Part shown: one piece after another, positions 5,793 to 6,866 of the stretch | How the letters are laid out: the number at the start of each line of letters is the position of its first letter | Position numbering within the stretch: the stretch's first letter is position 1 | Assembly: GCA_041479965.1 (NCBI GenBank) | Contig: JBGOZE010000058.1 | Location: 1-6,866 of the forward strand | Direction: 5' to 3' | DNA length: 6,866 nt | Source: SM23-78 sp041479965 | Lineage (GTDB): Archaea; Nanobdellota; Nanobdellia; Woesearchaeales; SM23-78 | The notes under the pieces: model-generated | Told to the model about the DNA's origin: nothing | Databases searched by the model: none | The model's input: only the letters and a program-made list of their open reading frames with translations | Made by a program: the position numbers and the translations under genes

Positions 5793-6866
5793 ATGGTTGA
5801 CATCAAGAAAAAGCAATCAACAGTGAAGCATGATAAGCCGAGTGCATCTGAGAAAACTGAGAAGGCTGACAAGCCTGAAAGGAAATTCGGCAGCATATTC
5901 GCATCCATCATCCCGCTCAGGGAAGAGGACAAGGCCAAGATCACATTGGTGCAGGATTCTCTTGAGCCAGAAGAGCTAGGAGAGCTCAAGTATTTGCTGA
6001 AAACTCACAAAGCCAGGTTTGCAGAGGCAGACTTTGACACCAGCCACGACTTCTTACACAGCTCAAAATACCTCATATTGGCTGCCAATGTGGTGGATGA
6101 AGGTGTGAGACACAAGGTCGCAGAGCTCAATGACAAGATATCCCAGCATGAGAAAGCAAGGGTTTTCCATGAGTTTTCAAGCCACGCAGAAGAAAAGATA
6201 CTAAGCTTGATAGCGCCTAATATTGTTGGTCTTGATGATGTTAAAAAAGCAGGACTCATACAGCTATTTGCAAAGGACAAGGTTCACGTGCTTCTCCTAG
6301 GAGACCCTGCGACTGGCAAGACTGACATCCTGAGAAGCATCTCAGAGCTGGCGCCCATAAGCAGCTTTGGGCTTGGAAGCGGAGCTTCAAAGGCAGGATT
6401 GACAGTCACAGTTGTAGGCAAAGACATAGTGAAAGGTCTCTTGCCCTTGGCTGACAATGGCGTGGCCTGCATTGATGAGCTCAACCTGCTCAAGAACGCA
6501 GACAGGGCAGGCCTGCTGAATGCCATGGAAAAAGGATTCATAACCTATGACAAAGCAGATTCTCACCTAAGGCTTGACGCAAGAGTCAAGATTTTCGCTA
6601 CTGCTAACCCTGAAGGAGAAAAATTCGTCGGCAGGACTATTGATGTGCTCAAGAAACAAGTCCCATTTGAATCTGCATTGCTGAGCAGGTTCCACTTGGT
6701 GTTCCTGGTCAGGAAGCCAAGCGCAGCTCAGTTCTCCCAGATAACCAGCAACATCATAGCAGGCCAGAAAAGCCATGTGAGCGAGAATGACAAGAAATTT
6801 GTAAGGGAATATGTCAGCTACGCCCTGACAAAGGATGTGGAGCTGGACAAGAGCCTCAGCCCTCTA
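5793..6866 (+). CDS. MCM-superfamily AAA+ ATPase, C-terminus cut by the window edge
   Basis: The first 358 residues are present; the gene runs off the right edge. Residues 1-31 are a lysine-rich, charged, probably disordered tail. Residues 32-130 form a small mainly helical domain I do not recognise. From about 132 the sequence follows the MCM ATPase core: a helix ending LIAPNIVGLDDVKKAG; Walker A GDPATGKT at 170-177; an MCM-like stretch GSGASKAGLTVTVV at 195-208; Walker B VACIDE at 224-229; sensor 1 Asn272 in ATANPEG; and the arginine-finger motif LLSRF with Arg299. Canonical MCM helicases have GDPGTAKS and IDEFDKM, so this is a divergent relative. They also carry about 250 residues of helical, zinc-binding and OB-fold domains before the core. 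Here that part is about 130 residues with no CxxC pair; the only cysteine seen is C226, inside Walker B. It may be an MCM-like remodelling ATPase rather than the replicative helicase. The ATG is chosen from TATA spacing. Confidence 0.85.
   Translation, partial: MVDIKKKQSTVKHDKPSASEKTEKADKPERKFGSIFASIIPLREEDKAKITLVQDSLEPEELGELKYLLKTHKARFAEADFDTSHDFLHSSKYLILAANVVDEGVRHKVAELNDKISQHEKARVFHEFSSHAEEKILSLIAPNIVGLDDVKKAGLIQLFAKDKVHVLLLGDPATGKTDILRSISELAPISSFGLGSGASKAGLTVTVVGKDIVKGLLPLADNGVACIDELNLLKNADRAGLLNAMEKGFITYDKADSHLRLDARVKIFATANPEGEKFVGRTIDVLKKQVPFESALLSRFHLVFLVRKPSAAQFSQITSNIIAGQKSHVSENDKKFVREYVSYALTKDVELDKSLSPL

Noticed and set aside
5780..6776. Four minus-strand frames of 69-91 codons opposite the ATPase gene
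   Set aside because: They are short antisense shadows of a gene with all AAA+ motifs and no frame interruption.

Overview
The window looks archaeal, most likely from a DPANN-type lineage such as Woesearchaeota or Pacearchaeota. That placement is an inference. The evidence is an archaeal-type valyl-tRNA synthetase, an MCM-superfamily AAA+ ATPase, TATA/BRE-like promoters placed 25-30 bases before start codons, and short exported proteins with one N-terminal membrane anchor. No rRNA, tRNA, CRISPR array, insertion sequence or phage gene is visible.

Layout. Positions 1-35 (minus) hold only the first 11 codons of a gene that runs off the left edge; a TATA box at 61-68 supports it. Positions 114-2333 (minus) carry three collinear genes for exported proteins, read from right to left. 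The first is an 81-residue anchored protein with a C-terminal duplicated motif. The second is a 213-residue anchored, sequon-rich protein. The third is a 419-residue protein with a signal peptide, beta-rich ectodomain, C-terminal membrane helix and lysine-rich tail. They are 22-50 bases apart and appear to share a promoter near 2430-2444. Positions 2530-4992 (minus) encode a complete ValRS with its own leaderless-type promoter. Positions 5043-5609 (minus) encode an almost purely coiled-coil protein. From 5793 to the right edge (plus), diverging from that gene, runs a partial MCM-like ATPase. It has the Walker A, Walker B, sensor 1 and arginine-finger motifs but an N-terminal part too short for a standard MCM N-domain.

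How the genes may work together. The three surface genes probably build or decorate the cell envelope; nothing in the sequence gives a biochemical activity. ValRS is translation housekeeping. The coiled-coil protein and the ATPase share a divergent control region, which allows a link but does not prove one. Start signals fall into two styles: leaderless starts for the edge gene, valS and the ATPase, and Shine-Dalgarno-led starts for the first two surface genes.

The strongest oddity is inside the 213-residue gene. Its codons switch abruptly near residue 60 from a mixed set to one that almost always ends in A or C. The ATPase, the duplicated motif in the 81-residue protein and the variant KMSKS loop of ValRS also deserve attention. 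I do not see convincing evidence of a wholly new system. The surface-protein operon and the MCM-like ATPase are the best candidates.
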